Source: Thermoplasmata archaeon (lineage in GTDB: Archaea; Thermoplasmatota; Thermoplasmata; Thermoplasmatales; Thermoplasmataceae). Taken from it: a DNA stretch of 64,000 bases. A model generated the notes under the pieces. The model saw only the letters and a list, made by a program, of their open reading frames with translations, ran no database searches and had not been told where the DNA came from. This document shows positions 56,638 to 64,000 of this stretch, one piece after another (position 1 is the first letter of the stretch; every line of letters starts with the position of its first letter). The translations under genes were made by a program, and so were the position numbers. Location: contig JAJZXU010000018.1 of NCBI GenBank assembly GCA_021806235.1, forward strand, positions 21,016 to 85,015, in the 5' to 3' direction.

Positions 56638-57265
56638 TTATTATATTGATTTAGGAACAGTGGATTATAATAAATGCCTTGAATTACAGTATAAACTTGT
56701 AGATTTAAGGAAAGAGCATAAAATAAAAAATACAGTTTTATTTTTAGAGCATAATGATGTATATACGATAGGCAGGAAAGCAGATATAAACAATTATAAA
56801 AACGTAAACGTAGTAAAAACTGATCGGGGCGGTGATGTTACATTTCATGGAAAGGGGCAGCTGGTAACGTATTTTATCTTCGATGTAAACATAAATGGCA
56901 AAAGAGAGATTAGAAAATTTCTGGAAAAAATTGAGAATTCCTATATCGATATGCTTAAAAAAAATAATTACGATGCTTTTGTGGGCGATGAACCGGGTAT
57001 ATTCATAAATATCAACAATGAAAAAAGAAAGGTTGCATCAATAGGCCTTGCAATAAAAGATAATATATCATATCATGGCGTTGCGTTAAATATAAGCAAA
57101 GAAATTTTAAAGGGGTTTAATTTAATCAATCCGTGCGGCATGAATAATAATGTAATGTACTATGCTGATATAAAAAGGGAAAAGGCAATAAATGACCTGC
57201 TGGTATCGATGGAAAACTATTTTGGCACATTTGAAAAGATAAATATTGATAAAATTATATATTAA
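56630..57265 (+). CDS. lipB: Octanoyltransferase LipB
   Basis: A 211-residue LipB-type transferase that moves octanoyl groups from ACP (or another carrier) onto E2 before LipA acts. RGGDVTFHGKGQ, KVASIGLAIK and catalytic Cys in NPCGM are seen. The usual HGPGQ has Lys in place of Pro. The gene overlaps the end of E3 by 8 bp, closing the lipA-E1-E2-E3-lipB operon. Confidence 0.9.
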   Translation: MDNYYIDLGTVDYNKCLELQYKLVDLRKEHKIKNTVLFLEHNDVYTIGRKADINNYKNVNVVKTDRGGDVTFHGKGQLVTYFIFDVNINGKREIRKFLEKIENSYIDMLKKNNYDAFVGDEPGIFININNEKRKVASIGLAIKDNISYHGVALNISKEILKGFNLINPCGMNNNVMYYADIKREKAINDLLVSMENYFGTFEKINIDKIIY

Positions 57266-57348
57266 TTATTTTTATACTTTCTTAATTCTTTAACTGTGGT
57301 ATATATCTCATTTCTCGAGGGCTCTAGATATTTTTGCCAGTGTACATA

Positions 57349-57501
57349 CTAACCAGCTTTACTTCTGAGAAATTGCATAACAAGGTTAATAATCCCGATA
57401 AAAATAGAAAATACAGTAATTAGATTTACGTGCAGGAATAATTTTGTATTGAATACAATATAAAACAATACAGAGACACAGATTAAAAGCATAACTATCA
57501 T
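57349..57501 (-). CDS. Possible two-span small membrane protein
   Basis: A 50-residue frame from ATG 57501 to TAG 57349-57351, with two hydrophobic helices (LLICVSVLFYIVF, then LITVFSIFIGIINLVM) and a basic end FLRSKAG, a credible two-span protein with the positive end inside. It stands alone in an otherwise empty stretch. Family unknown. Confidence 0.4.
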   Translation of the reverse strand: MIVMLLICVSVLFYIVFNTKLFLHVNLITVFSIFIGIINLVMQFLRSKAG

Positions 57502-57656
57502 TATAGCCACTCAAATTCTACCGATTTTAAATAACCTGTAGACTTTTTCACTGTTATCCCCTGCTAATGGATCTATAGATATCATTAATATAACATTTTA
57601 TTATATATAAATGATATGATTTATATACAACCATATAATGCATTTCTGGTGAGAGA

Positions 57657-57767
57657 GTGAGTGAGAAGGAAAGATTACTAAATAAGGAAATAGATGAATA
57701 TGTAGATTACATATTAAATAAAGATCCAATGGGTAAAGTCACTTTTGAAAGATTATCAAAACTTTAA
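57657..57767 (+). CDS. Small acidic ORF, 36 codons
   Basis: GTG 57657 to TAA 57765-57767, preceded by a TATA-like TGATTTATATACA (about 57617-57629) and GGTGAGAG as possible ribosome site. Product: VSEKERLLNKEIDEYVDYI then a short end, predicted helical like a small antitoxin or adaptor. It is followed after 6 bp by a 49-codon frame on the same strand, so the two may be a small operon. No family recognised. Confidence 0.35.
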   Translation: MSEKERLLNKEIDEYVDYILNKDPMGKVTFERLSKL

Positions 57768-57773
57768 TTTTTA

Positions 57774-57923
57774 ATGAAAAAGATAACATCAGAAATAATT
57801 TTCAATAACCATAATAATATTGTTAAAAAATTTAAAGTGCGTGATGGCTACGTGAATAAAAATACAGTTCAATCGTCAGTTGAAAGAATGGATTTGACAT
57901 TTAATGATCAAAATTGCAATTAA
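57774..57923 (+). CDS. Small ORF, 49 codons, second of a pair
   Basis: ATG 57774 to TAA 57921-57923. Starts MKKITSEIIFNNHNNIVKK, continues KFKVRDGYVNKNTVQSS; mixed strands and a helix, no membrane segment. The size and close spacing to the 36-codon frame upstream resemble a minimal toxin-antitoxin pair, but nothing in either sequence proves it. The rest of 57924-58019 is promoter-like. Confidence 0.33.
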   Translation: MKKITSEIIFNNHNNIVKKFKVRDGYVNKNTVQSSVERMDLTFNDQNCN

Positions 57924-58019
57924 TTATTACACTGCCCCTAATATTTGTAGCGCTGGAAATAAATATCGGAGCGAAAATTTAAATATGTACGGCATATATA
58001 ACAACCAGAGGTAATAAAT

Positions 58020-58388
58020 ATGGATGAAAACTCAAATGTAATAATGGTTACTACTAATTATGTCCCGGGAAAGAAAGTTGACAAGGTAATAGGCACTATC
58101 TGGGGCATTACAGTAAGAAGTAGAGGACTGGGCGGTAATTTAATGGCCGGGCTGAGATCAATAGCCGGTGGGGAAATAAAGGAATATTCAAAGATGCTTT
58201 CTGATGCTAGGAACACTGCAATGGAAAGGCTCAGAGATGCAGCTAAACAGATGGGGGCAAATGCTGTAATTGAGTTGAGATTTGATTCCTCAGATATAGG
58301 TCAGGTGATGACAGAAATAGTGGCATACGGAACTGCAGTAATTGTATCTGATGTTTCAGAAAACGTTGAACGGGTATCACTTTCCTGA
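58020..58388 (+). CDS. YbjQ/UPF0145 family protein
   Basis: A 122-residue YbjQ-like protein: VTTNYVPGKKVDKVIGTIWG, RSRGLGGNLMAGLRSIAGGE, the helix LSDARNTAMERLRDAAKQMGANAVI, and the last strands. The family forms pentamers; function unknown. The start ATG 58020 is preceded by AGAGGTAAT. Confidence 0.9.
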   Translation: MDENSNVIMVTTNYVPGKKVDKVIGTIWGITVRSRGLGGNLMAGLRSIAGGEIKEYSKMLSDARNTAMERLRDAAKQMGANAVIELRFDSSDIGQVMTEIVAYGTAVIVSDVSENVERVSLS

Positions 58389-58394
58389 AGAAAT

Positions 58395-59093
58395 ATGGAT
58401 ATAAAATCAGCTAAACAGGGTTACACTGCAAAAGAAGCCTTGAAGGCAGTTGGCCTCGGTATTCTTTTCATGGTTGTTGCCCTGTTTGTCCAGAGCCTGA
58501 TACAGAATATTCCCGTACTTATCTTTCTGGCTCTCCATGGTTTCAATTTAGGGCTTATTAAAAATTATGCCAGCCTTGAGTTTAGATATCCACTTGTTTT
58601 CAGCATATACCTTGGATTTATCGCAGGTGCAATGCAGGAGGGTGCTACATACATTGCAGTGGACACAGAGAATAAACAGCTTGCCTTCTTTATAGGCATT
58701 GGGTTCTCAATAGTGGATATTGCAATATTAATTTTGGAAATTTTTATAGGGGGCATAATAGGAATTACAGAATTCCAGTTAATCCTGATTATACTGAATA
58801 TTATATCCTCATTGCTGTTTCACCCTGGAACGGCAACTTTCATGAAATGGGGGAGGCTTAAGGGAACAGGTAGAATGACTCTGGGAATCAGCATTGCCCT
58901 GCATACAGTTATTGATGGCGGTGTGTCGTTTTCTGACCTTTTTGTTATTAAACATCCCTATGAATACCATACAGTTTCCATCATCTTCTGGATTATTGCC
59001 ATGAGTATATCAATTGGAATTTTTGTTGTAGGTCTCAGAAAGATACATGGAATATCCGAGATTGAGAAACCGGAACCCCCGGTTGTTTTCTAA
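58395..59093 (+). CDS. YhfC-like membrane protein (possible intramembrane peptidase)
   Basis: A 232-residue protein with seven or eight spans, 6 bp after the YbjQ gene and so probably cotranscribed. Conserved polar residues inside membrane segments: QEGATYIAV (about 76-84), FHPGTATFMKW and ALHTVIDGG. These match the YhfC group, related to CPBP-type glutamic intramembrane peptidases. Catalysis is inferred from the family. Confidence 0.7.
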   Translation: MDIKSAKQGYTAKEALKAVGLGILFMVVALFVQSLIQNIPVLIFLALHGFNLGLIKNYASLEFRYPLVFSIYLGFIAGAMQEGATYIAVDTENKQLAFFIGIGFSIVDIAILILEIFIGGIIGITEFQLILIILNIISSLLFHPGTATFMKWGRLKGTGRMTLGISIALHTVIDGGVSFSDLFVIKHPYEYHTVSIIFWIIAMSISIGIFVVGLRKIHGISEIEKPEPPVVF

Positions 59094-59360
59094 TTTTCTA
59101 CCATTAAACATACCTATAAAGGAAATAACGCATGACGGTTGCCACGGACAGTGGGTTTATGACAGGAAACATACGTTAATGTATTTTTGATATTATATTT
59201 GATTACTGAGTAAACTATACTTAACGTGTTCACAGGAAATAGCCTAATGGGTGATCAACTGGAATTCAACACGGCAAAAATGTTCGTAATGGTCTATAAT
59301 ATAAAATCCTGTTTATTATTTGATGGAAGTGTATATAGCATTGGATGAGTACCTGAATGT

Positions 59361-59720
59361 TCATCTACCCGATCTATTAATTTTTTCAAGCTCCTTTCGA
59401 ATTTCTTCATAATACCTGTTCAGTATTGCAGTTATGGTCTCATCATTAAAATCAGAGGGGGGTGGGTATTTTTTCAATGGAACAATAGCGGAGCCAGGCT
59501 GTGAATGTATTTCAGATATGGTTATTGCTGGTTCCCTCCAGAATTTATCAATAAAATCTCTGGAAATTTCTGCTGTGCTTGATGGAGCCATACCGGGTGT
59601 TGGATGTTTTTCCCCACTGGTTCCTGAGACCACCTGCAGTATCTGTTCCTTTGTTTTCGGGGGCAATAAGATGGGATCGCAGGGCCATAGCTGTTTAAAC
59701 CAGAAACCATCGCGGTACAT
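59361..59720 (-). CDS. Hypothetical protein
   Basis: A 119-residue soluble protein (MYRDGFWFKQLWPCD...), rich in Pro in the middle and with a charged C-terminal helix (ILNRYYEEIRKELEKIN). Its codon and amino-acid use look like a real protein, better than the overlapping plus-strand frame. ATG 59720 follows a possible ribosome site CCAGGATG. No family recognised. Confidence 0.55.
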   Translation of the reverse strand: MYRDGFWFKQLWPCDPILLPPKTKEQILQVVSGTSGEKHPTPGMAPSSTAEISRDFIDKFWREPAITISEIHSQPGSAIVPLKKYPPPSDFNDETITAILNRYYEEIRKELEKINRSGR

Positions 59721-59917
59721 CCTGGAAGATAGTGAAAAACTATATTGATTACGATATATTAGACTACCTGTATTTATATATAGAAAGCAAAAATGTATAT
59801 TATTCTATATATAATATATATTCCAACATATCCTATTGTGAATACTATTAAATAATCATATCTGCTTTTTATACATATGATGGAAATGAACTTAATAAAA
59901 TGCATGAAGGTGTATTA

Positions 59918-60676
59918 ATGCAGATCAAATTTTTAGGGAACTGGTCATCCCATATAAAGGCGGGAAAAAGAAATGTGTCTATACTTATGGATAAAAAAAT
60001 TATACTTGATTTTGGACCGCATACTATTGAATCTTTGCTGGAAAATAATATTGATCCGTGCTCAATAAAAAAGGTTTTGATAAGCCATATGCATCTTGAT
60101 CATTATGGAGGGCTTGCTGAACTTCTCTGGTACAGGGCAATAAACCATGCTGAGGAAGAACTTTCAATAATGGGACCCCGTGGAATCAAGGCAGCCACAG
60201 AAAGCATACTGAAATTATACTTTACACCAGATAATGAGAAATTTAAGGTTAGATCAAAAATTCACGAAAATAACCCTGGCAGGGAGGTGTATGAAATCAA
60301 GCCAGAATATATTGAAAGAACAGAACATGATTACATAGAATCTTTTCCTGGAAATCATATTATACCTGACAGTATATACCGGCTGGATTATAATGGATTT
60401 ATCATAACATATACAGGCGATACAGCATATACAGAATCGGCAATCATGGCTGGGGAAAATGCCGATATACTTCTGCATGAAATGACATACACCGATGAAA
60501 ATAGTGATATAGCCACATTCTGGAAACATTCAACATATTCCTCTGCCATGAAAGTTTTTAAAGATAGCCATGCTAAGAAACTTGTACCTGTACACTTAAC
60601 CGATGATACTTTTAATCTTTTAAATTCTAAAAAACATGAAAACGTAATAATGCCTGTAGCCGATATAGAACTGTGA
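59918..60676 (+). CDS. Metallo-beta-lactamase fold hydrolase (RNase Z-like)
   Basis: A 252-residue MBL-fold enzyme from ATG 59918, which follows a GAAGGTGT ribosome site (59905-59912). Metal motif HMHLDHYGG (about 56-64), GDTAY, HEMTY and VHLTDD complete a two-zinc site as in RNase Z/ElaC or the phosphodiesterase group. It is too short for the full RNase Z exosite arm, so substrate is uncertain. Confidence 0.82.
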   Translation: MQIKFLGNWSSHIKAGKRNVSILMDKKIILDFGPHTIESLLENNIDPCSIKKVLISHMHLDHYGGLAELLWYRAINHAEEELSIMGPRGIKAATESILKLYFTPDNEKFKVRSKIHENNPGREVYEIKPEYIERTEHDYIESFPGNHIIPDSIYRLDYNGFIITYTGDTAYTESAIMAGENADILLHEMTYTDENSDIATFWKHSTYSSAMKVFKDSHAKKLVPVHLTDDTFNLLNSKKHENVIMPVADIEL

Positions 60677-61092
60677 CAGATTATCATCATTAAACAGTAG
60701 ATGGCACCGGGCAATGACTACAGGAAGCCCGTGAAGTAGAGATCTCCATTACGTGGGCTTTATTCGCAAATTACACGGCAAAATGAACCAGCCACTTCCA
60801 CCGGAAAAATAGTTTTACACTAGAAATGGTGGTAACCAGTTGGCCTACTACTGGGGTAATTGAGAACCAGTAAGCGTGTAAGTTCCATGCAATCAGTTAA
60901 AGAGGAAAGATAAATCCAGACAGGTTATTGCAGATCAATGTTCTTACTGCCCTTTGTGTTGATTGTTGCCCATTATGATTTGTGAAATGATCTGCTTTTT
61001 CTGGCTTCCGTCGTCATCAACAATAGGAAATTAATAAGATAAAGAATAATAATTGATTATAGTTCATTATATGTAGAAGATTGCGTTGAGTG
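60677..61092. other. Intergenic stretch with a possible IS200/IS605-like hairpin
   Basis: About 415 bp with higher G+C than other gaps. At 60727-60758 an imperfect hairpin (GCCCGTGAAG ... TTACGTGGGC), preceded by CAGGAA, recalls the CAGGAAGCCC start of the element's right end in uxuA. Downstream, 60781-60905 shows no ORF but a protein-coding-like base composition. I suspect a degraded IS200/IS605-type element; not certain. Confidence 0.3.
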
Positions 61093-62010
61093 TTATTTTT
61101 TTATGTAAAAATATTCTACCTCACCTTCTTTAATTATATTTACACCTTTTATATATCTTAATATAGCATCGCGAGTGATAAAAGCTTGTGGATATAACTC
61201 CTCAATGCCGAAATTATGTAATAATAACTTAGTGAAAAGACCTAATGAAAGGGGATCCTCACTTTCCAGAATTTGCTTTCCAACCATTATTAATTTGGCT
61301 GCGACATTTTTAGATTCTGATAGGAATTCTGTTAATTTGCTTCCTTCTAATACCCTGTCATTTTTGAACGGTTTATAATTGTGAGAGGGTATAATCATTT
61401 CTGGTTTTATTTCTTCTATTTTTCTTATCAGAGATAGATACGCTTCAAAGTTAGAAATTTGTGGGATCATATTTATATCATTATCATTCGTAATGCCAGA
61501 GCCGTTTATCGCATCATTGGTAAAAAGTATATTACCATGTTTGACAACCAGGCCACCAGCTGTATGGCCACCAGCATCTATTACCTGGATGTTTTTAAGA
61601 TTATTGAAATTGGTTGTTATATTGCCTATTGGTTTGAATTCATTCTCTATACCCTTTATGAATCCTTCTATATAGTTTGTGCTGAACCATATCTGATGCC
61701 TGGTTGGGAAAAAGTTGGAAATGTAACTTTTAGTAGTAAATGTCACAGTACCCGCCGTTATTTTGCTTCCATACACTACACTACCTCTTTTTTCAAAATA
61801 TTCTCCACCACCAGAGTGATCATGGTGGCAGTGCGAAATTATAACTTTACCGGGACACACCCCCTGTTCATATATTTCCTTAGCTATGGGTTGAGTGGAT
61901 GCATCTAATAAAGTATCGTGATCTATTAAAAGCAAAGTTAAATTTAATCCGTAGTATGTAGCTTTTATTATTTCTACATCCTTATCCAATGATTCAATAG
62001 ATAATTTCAT
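61093..62010 (-). CDS. Metallo-beta-lactamase fold hydrolase
   Basis: A 305-residue MBL-fold protein. HCHHDHSGG (about 60-68) gives four metal ligands; later DAGGHTAGG, TNDAIN and PSHNY follow. A strong ribosome site GGAGGTGA (62016-62023, minus strand) places the start at ATG 62010 rather than GTG 62019. It begins 1 bp after the uxuA stop, so it belongs to the same operon and may take part in sugar-acid metabolism as a lactonase-type hydrolase. That role is inferred from context only. Confidence 0.82.
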   Translation of the reverse strand: MKLSIESLDKDVEIIKATYYGLNLTLLLIDHDTLLDASTQPIAKEIYEQGVCPGKVIISHCHHDHSGGGEYFEKRGSVVYGSKITAGTVTFTTKSYISNFFPTRHQIWFSTNYIEGFIKGIENEFKPIGNITTNFNNLKNIQVIDAGGHTAGGLVVKHGNILFTNDAINGSGITNDNDINMIPQISNFEAYLSLIRKIEEIKPEMIIPSHNYKPFKNDRVLEGSKLTEFLSESKNVAAKLIMVGKQILESEDPLSLGLFTKLLLHNFGIEELYPQAFITRDAILRYIKGVNIIKEGEVEYFYIKK

Positions 62011-62011
62011 T

Positions 62012-63256
62012 TTACTCACCTCCTTCTTGATTTAACTCTTCATAAGTAGAATAATAAAGTCCTTTCAAAAACCCAACGGCATCAATTCTACCAAGAATAG
62101 AATAACCTGGCATCGACATCAAGTTTCTATCACCGGATAGCAGAGGTGTATGGTCAACTCTAAACGGTCCATTGAAGCCTGCACTAACGTATTCTTTCAT
62201 AATCTTATGCAAATTAGTGTTACCCTGCTCATCTAGAAAAATCTCTTTAAACTGCTCTTTTCTACCAATAACATCCCTGAAATGAACAAAAAATATTCTA
62301 TTTTTATTTAAAAGGTATCTTAAAAATGGAAACAGATCTCCATTCATAAGAGTGAAATTCCCCTGACAAAATGTCACCCCGTTTACTGGGCTTGAATTTA
62401 TCACAGTGAGCGAGAAAACCCACCCCATTTATGGGTGGGATGAAAGCGAACATATATAAATGAATAAGTACTTACATACTTGAGTACCCACGGGCAGTGG
62501 GGATTTGAAGCCTGATAAACCACCCAAAAATGGTGGCGGGAGATGGAGTAAGACCTCTGGAATACATGAAAGAGGCACTGTCGATGAAACAGGAAGCCCA
62601 CGGCTTTAGTCGTGGGAGGATGTCACCTCAACCAGGTGCTTAAATGATTCAAAAGAATTCATTATCCTGGCAACACCAAATAACTCTTCTATAGGTGGAT
62701 CATCAGGATGCATAGCAAGCATAACGTTAGATTCCTCAGCTATTGGAATTATAAATTTTAAAAAATTCTCTAAATTTTTCCAGAGAGAATCCTTTCCTAT
62801 TTTCCCCAATTTTGGAGTATTATAGTACTCTGCATCCTTTATGTCAAAGCCACCAACAAGTGCCCCTCCACGCCCTGTAAATGTATGCCTGGATCTAAAC
62901 CAACCCGTAGCCATCCAGTTGTAACACCAAACAGATATCCCCAGCTTCCCCATGTTTTCTATTAATTTAGCCACAGACTCAAGCTGCTCCTCTTTCTCTG
63001 GTAATCCATAGATTATCTTCTCCATAGGTGGATTATCCTCTATGACAGAAAGTTTAAGACCCCTTTCTTCAAAATTCATTTTATATTTCAACATGGAAGT
63101 GTAGTCCCAGGGTTCATCGAATCTAAAATTCCTAAAATCTGGAAATTCTCTGTTTAGAGTGCCAGTAATCTCTGATATTCCTACCTGCCTGAAAATATCC
63201 ACAACCTGTGATTCTGGTTCGTTAAGCATTATTTCTGCAATTCTAAGATTTTTCAT
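62012..63256 (-). pseudogene. uxuA: Mannonate dehydratase (UxuA-like), split by a 222-bp element
   Basis: Two minus-strand pieces, 62627-63256 (210 codons) and 62012-62404 (130 codons plus stop), are the halves of one UxuA-like enzyme (mannonate to 2-keto-3-deoxygluconate). N-half: metal- and substrate-site stretches NWMATGWFRSRHTFTGRGGA, AMHPDDPP; C-half: VTFCQGNF, FVHFRDV, FRVDHTP. Removing 62405-62626 joins HLVEV to INSSPVNG in frame, giving 340 residues, near normal length. As found, the first half would end after a few element-derived codons, so the enzyme is inactive unless the element is excised. Confidence 0.9.
62405..62626 (+). mobile_element. 222-bp IS200/IS605-derived non-autonomous element
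   Basis: No ORF but typical IS200/IS605 ends. Left: hairpin CCCACCC/GGGTGGG (62419-62439). Middle: CCACC/GGTGG (62520-62536). Right: MKQEAHGFSRG-like tnpB end and hairpin CCCACG/CGTGGG (62597-62616), then GGAGGATG. TCAC stands both just left of the element (62401-62404) and at its right end (62623-62626), as expected for single-strand transposition that makes no target duplication. It probably needs a TnpA supplied elsewhere. Confidence 0.85.
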
Positions 63257-63341
63257 ATATAATACATTTTTTCTTTTAATATTTAGTTTTAGGTGTAAAG
63301 GTAAACCAATTTCTTTTTATTATGCCAAAGTATAGATATTT

Positions 63342-63896
63342 ATGGAGATAAACCAGGATTTAAAAATACAAATAGAAAAAGCGAAAGAATTGCTGATAGA
63401 AAAAGGCAGTAAGCAGGGAACAATTATCGGTTGGATTATGATACTGTCTGTACTTGTGCAGGCTTGGGACTATTTTTCTTCGAGCTATGTAATGGGTTAT
63501 TTAATATTTGAATTTCATCCATCCTCAGCAATTCTCGGAACAGCACTTGCTGGTCCTTTTATTGGGGGCGCGTTTGGGGCAATGTTAGGAGGATATCTAA
63601 TAGATAAATATGGGCGTAGAGCTATATTTATAGGAGACATGATTGCAATGACGGTGTTTGCTGCTTTACAGGCATTTGTACCGAATATGACCTGGTTAGC
63701 AACCGTCAGAATACTACTTGGTGTCCCACTGGGTATAGATATACCAATTGCGTTCACATACATTATGGAACTATTACCGTCTGGTAGAAGAGAAATTATG
63801 GGAAATGCGTATCAATTGGCCTACGCACTTGGACTGGTTATAGCTGCAATTGGGGCCGTTTTCTTAATTCTGTCTAGTATAGCGTTTCCATATTAA
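63342..63896 (+). pseudogene. Sugar-porter MFS transporter, truncated by an IS
   Basis: Starts as a normal sugar:H+ symporter (MEINQDLKIQIEKAK...), with the helix 2-3 motif GGYLIDKYGRRAIFIGD (about 85-101) and the helix 4-5 region LLGVPLGIDIPIAFTYIMELLPSGRRE in pieces. It stops after 184 residues, about five of twelve spans, where a foreign sequence with GCGTTTCC begins (about 63883). The remaining half is not visible. It is divergent from uxuA with an 85-bp shared promoter, suggesting uptake of the sugar acid. Confidence 0.8.
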
Positions 63897-64000
63897 CATA
63901 GCAATATTACATATCCATTTTCCCTGGTATTTCATCCATCTTCCATTTCCATGTGAATACAACAGGTTCGTTGTTCACATCCTCGATATATTTCAGCATT
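63880..64000 (-). mobile_element. Insertion sequence end, transposase C-terminus (runs off window)
   Basis: The sequence from about 63883 (GCGTTTCCATATTAAC) resembles the terminal repeat of the IS4-like element at 29440 (GCGTTTCCTATACTTAAC). On the minus strand a frame open to the window edge ends at 63907-63909 with LKYIEDVNNEPVVFTWKWK and MDEIPGKMDM, placed like a transposase tail. Family not fixed. Confidence 0.6.

Noticed and set aside
62401..62601. 66-codon minus-strand frame within the 222-bp element
   Set aside because: Made of hairpin and terminal sequences of the element; no protein-like features.
1..64000. CRISPR arrays, tRNA and rRNA genes
   Set aside because: No regularly spaced repeats, no T-arm GGTTCGAATCC-type cloverleaf and no rRNA-like GC-rich block were seen on either strand; a covariance-model search (tRNAscan-SE, Infernal) would settle this.

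Overview
The window is archaeal chromosome from a low-G+C (roughly one third G+C by eye), gene-dense organism. TATA-binding protein, the Rpo6/RpoK subunit, the DNA polymerase D small subunit, archaeosine tRNA-guanine transglycosylase, archaeal EndA, ABCE1/RLI, TruD, archaeal-type r-protein S2 and a stand-alone GMP synthase ATPase subunit identify Archaea. A P-type proton ATPase, a 2-oxoacid dehydrogenase complex, a phosphopantetheine adenylyltransferase fused to an NTPase, and many transporters point to the order Thermoplasmatales (Ferroplasma/Acidiplasma/Picrophilus-like acidophiles). Genus is not settled from the sequence alone. Many genes have a TATA-like box about 20-30 nt before the start codon, so leaderless transcription looks common; genes inside operons carry GGTGA-type ribosome sites. 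No tRNA, rRNA or CRISPR array was seen.

Layout. 1-281: remnant of an IS3-like element directly abutting the H+-ATPase gene (284-2662). 2.8-8.7 kb: a HEPN/MNT pair, an amidohydrolase with a broken ATPase remnant at its 5' end, a NicO-like membrane protein, an arsR-arsB operon and a divergent phosphoesterase. 8.8-13.3 kb: two MFS carriers around leuC-leuD. 13.3-27 kb: mostly information processing and core metabolism (DP1, guaB, truD, tbp, MIP18-like, coaD-NTPase, aminotransferase, small GTPase, endA, rps2, guaA-B), plus a surface-protein family with one intact and one broken copy. 27-32.5 kb: accessory region with a ribbon-helix-helix protein, an amino-acid permease, a decayed IS4-like element with 20-bp terminal inverted repeats, an MFS carrier and a degenerate IS200/IS605 end. 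32.5-50 kb: RAM-domain regulator, hisS, epimerase, DinB-like and HPP proteins, metG, rpoK (very short and easily missed), cobalamin adenosyltransferase, archaeosine TGT, an alcohol-dehydrogenase-like enzyme, an EmrB-type exporter with a MarR regulator, ABCE1.

50.2-57.3 kb is the best functional unit: folP, then lipA, E1-alpha, E1-beta, E2, E3 and lipB in one tightly packed run. It makes the 2-oxoacid dehydrogenase complex together with the two enzymes that synthesise and attach its lipoyl cofactor. 57.3-61 kb holds small unknown genes, a YbjQ protein, a YhfC-like membrane protein and an RNase Z-like hydrolase.

61-64 kb is a decaying sugar-acid locus. A mannonate dehydratase (uxuA-like) gene is split by a 222-bp non-autonomous IS200/IS605-type element whose exact removal restores one 340-residue reading frame. 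The divergent sugar transporter is cut after about 180 residues by a second insertion sequence running off the window. The most noteworthy observations are this double disruption, the related IS200/IS605-like ends elsewhere in the window, the surface-protein pseudogene with an in-frame TGA plus an A-tract frameshift, and the self-contained lipoylation/dehydrogenase operon.
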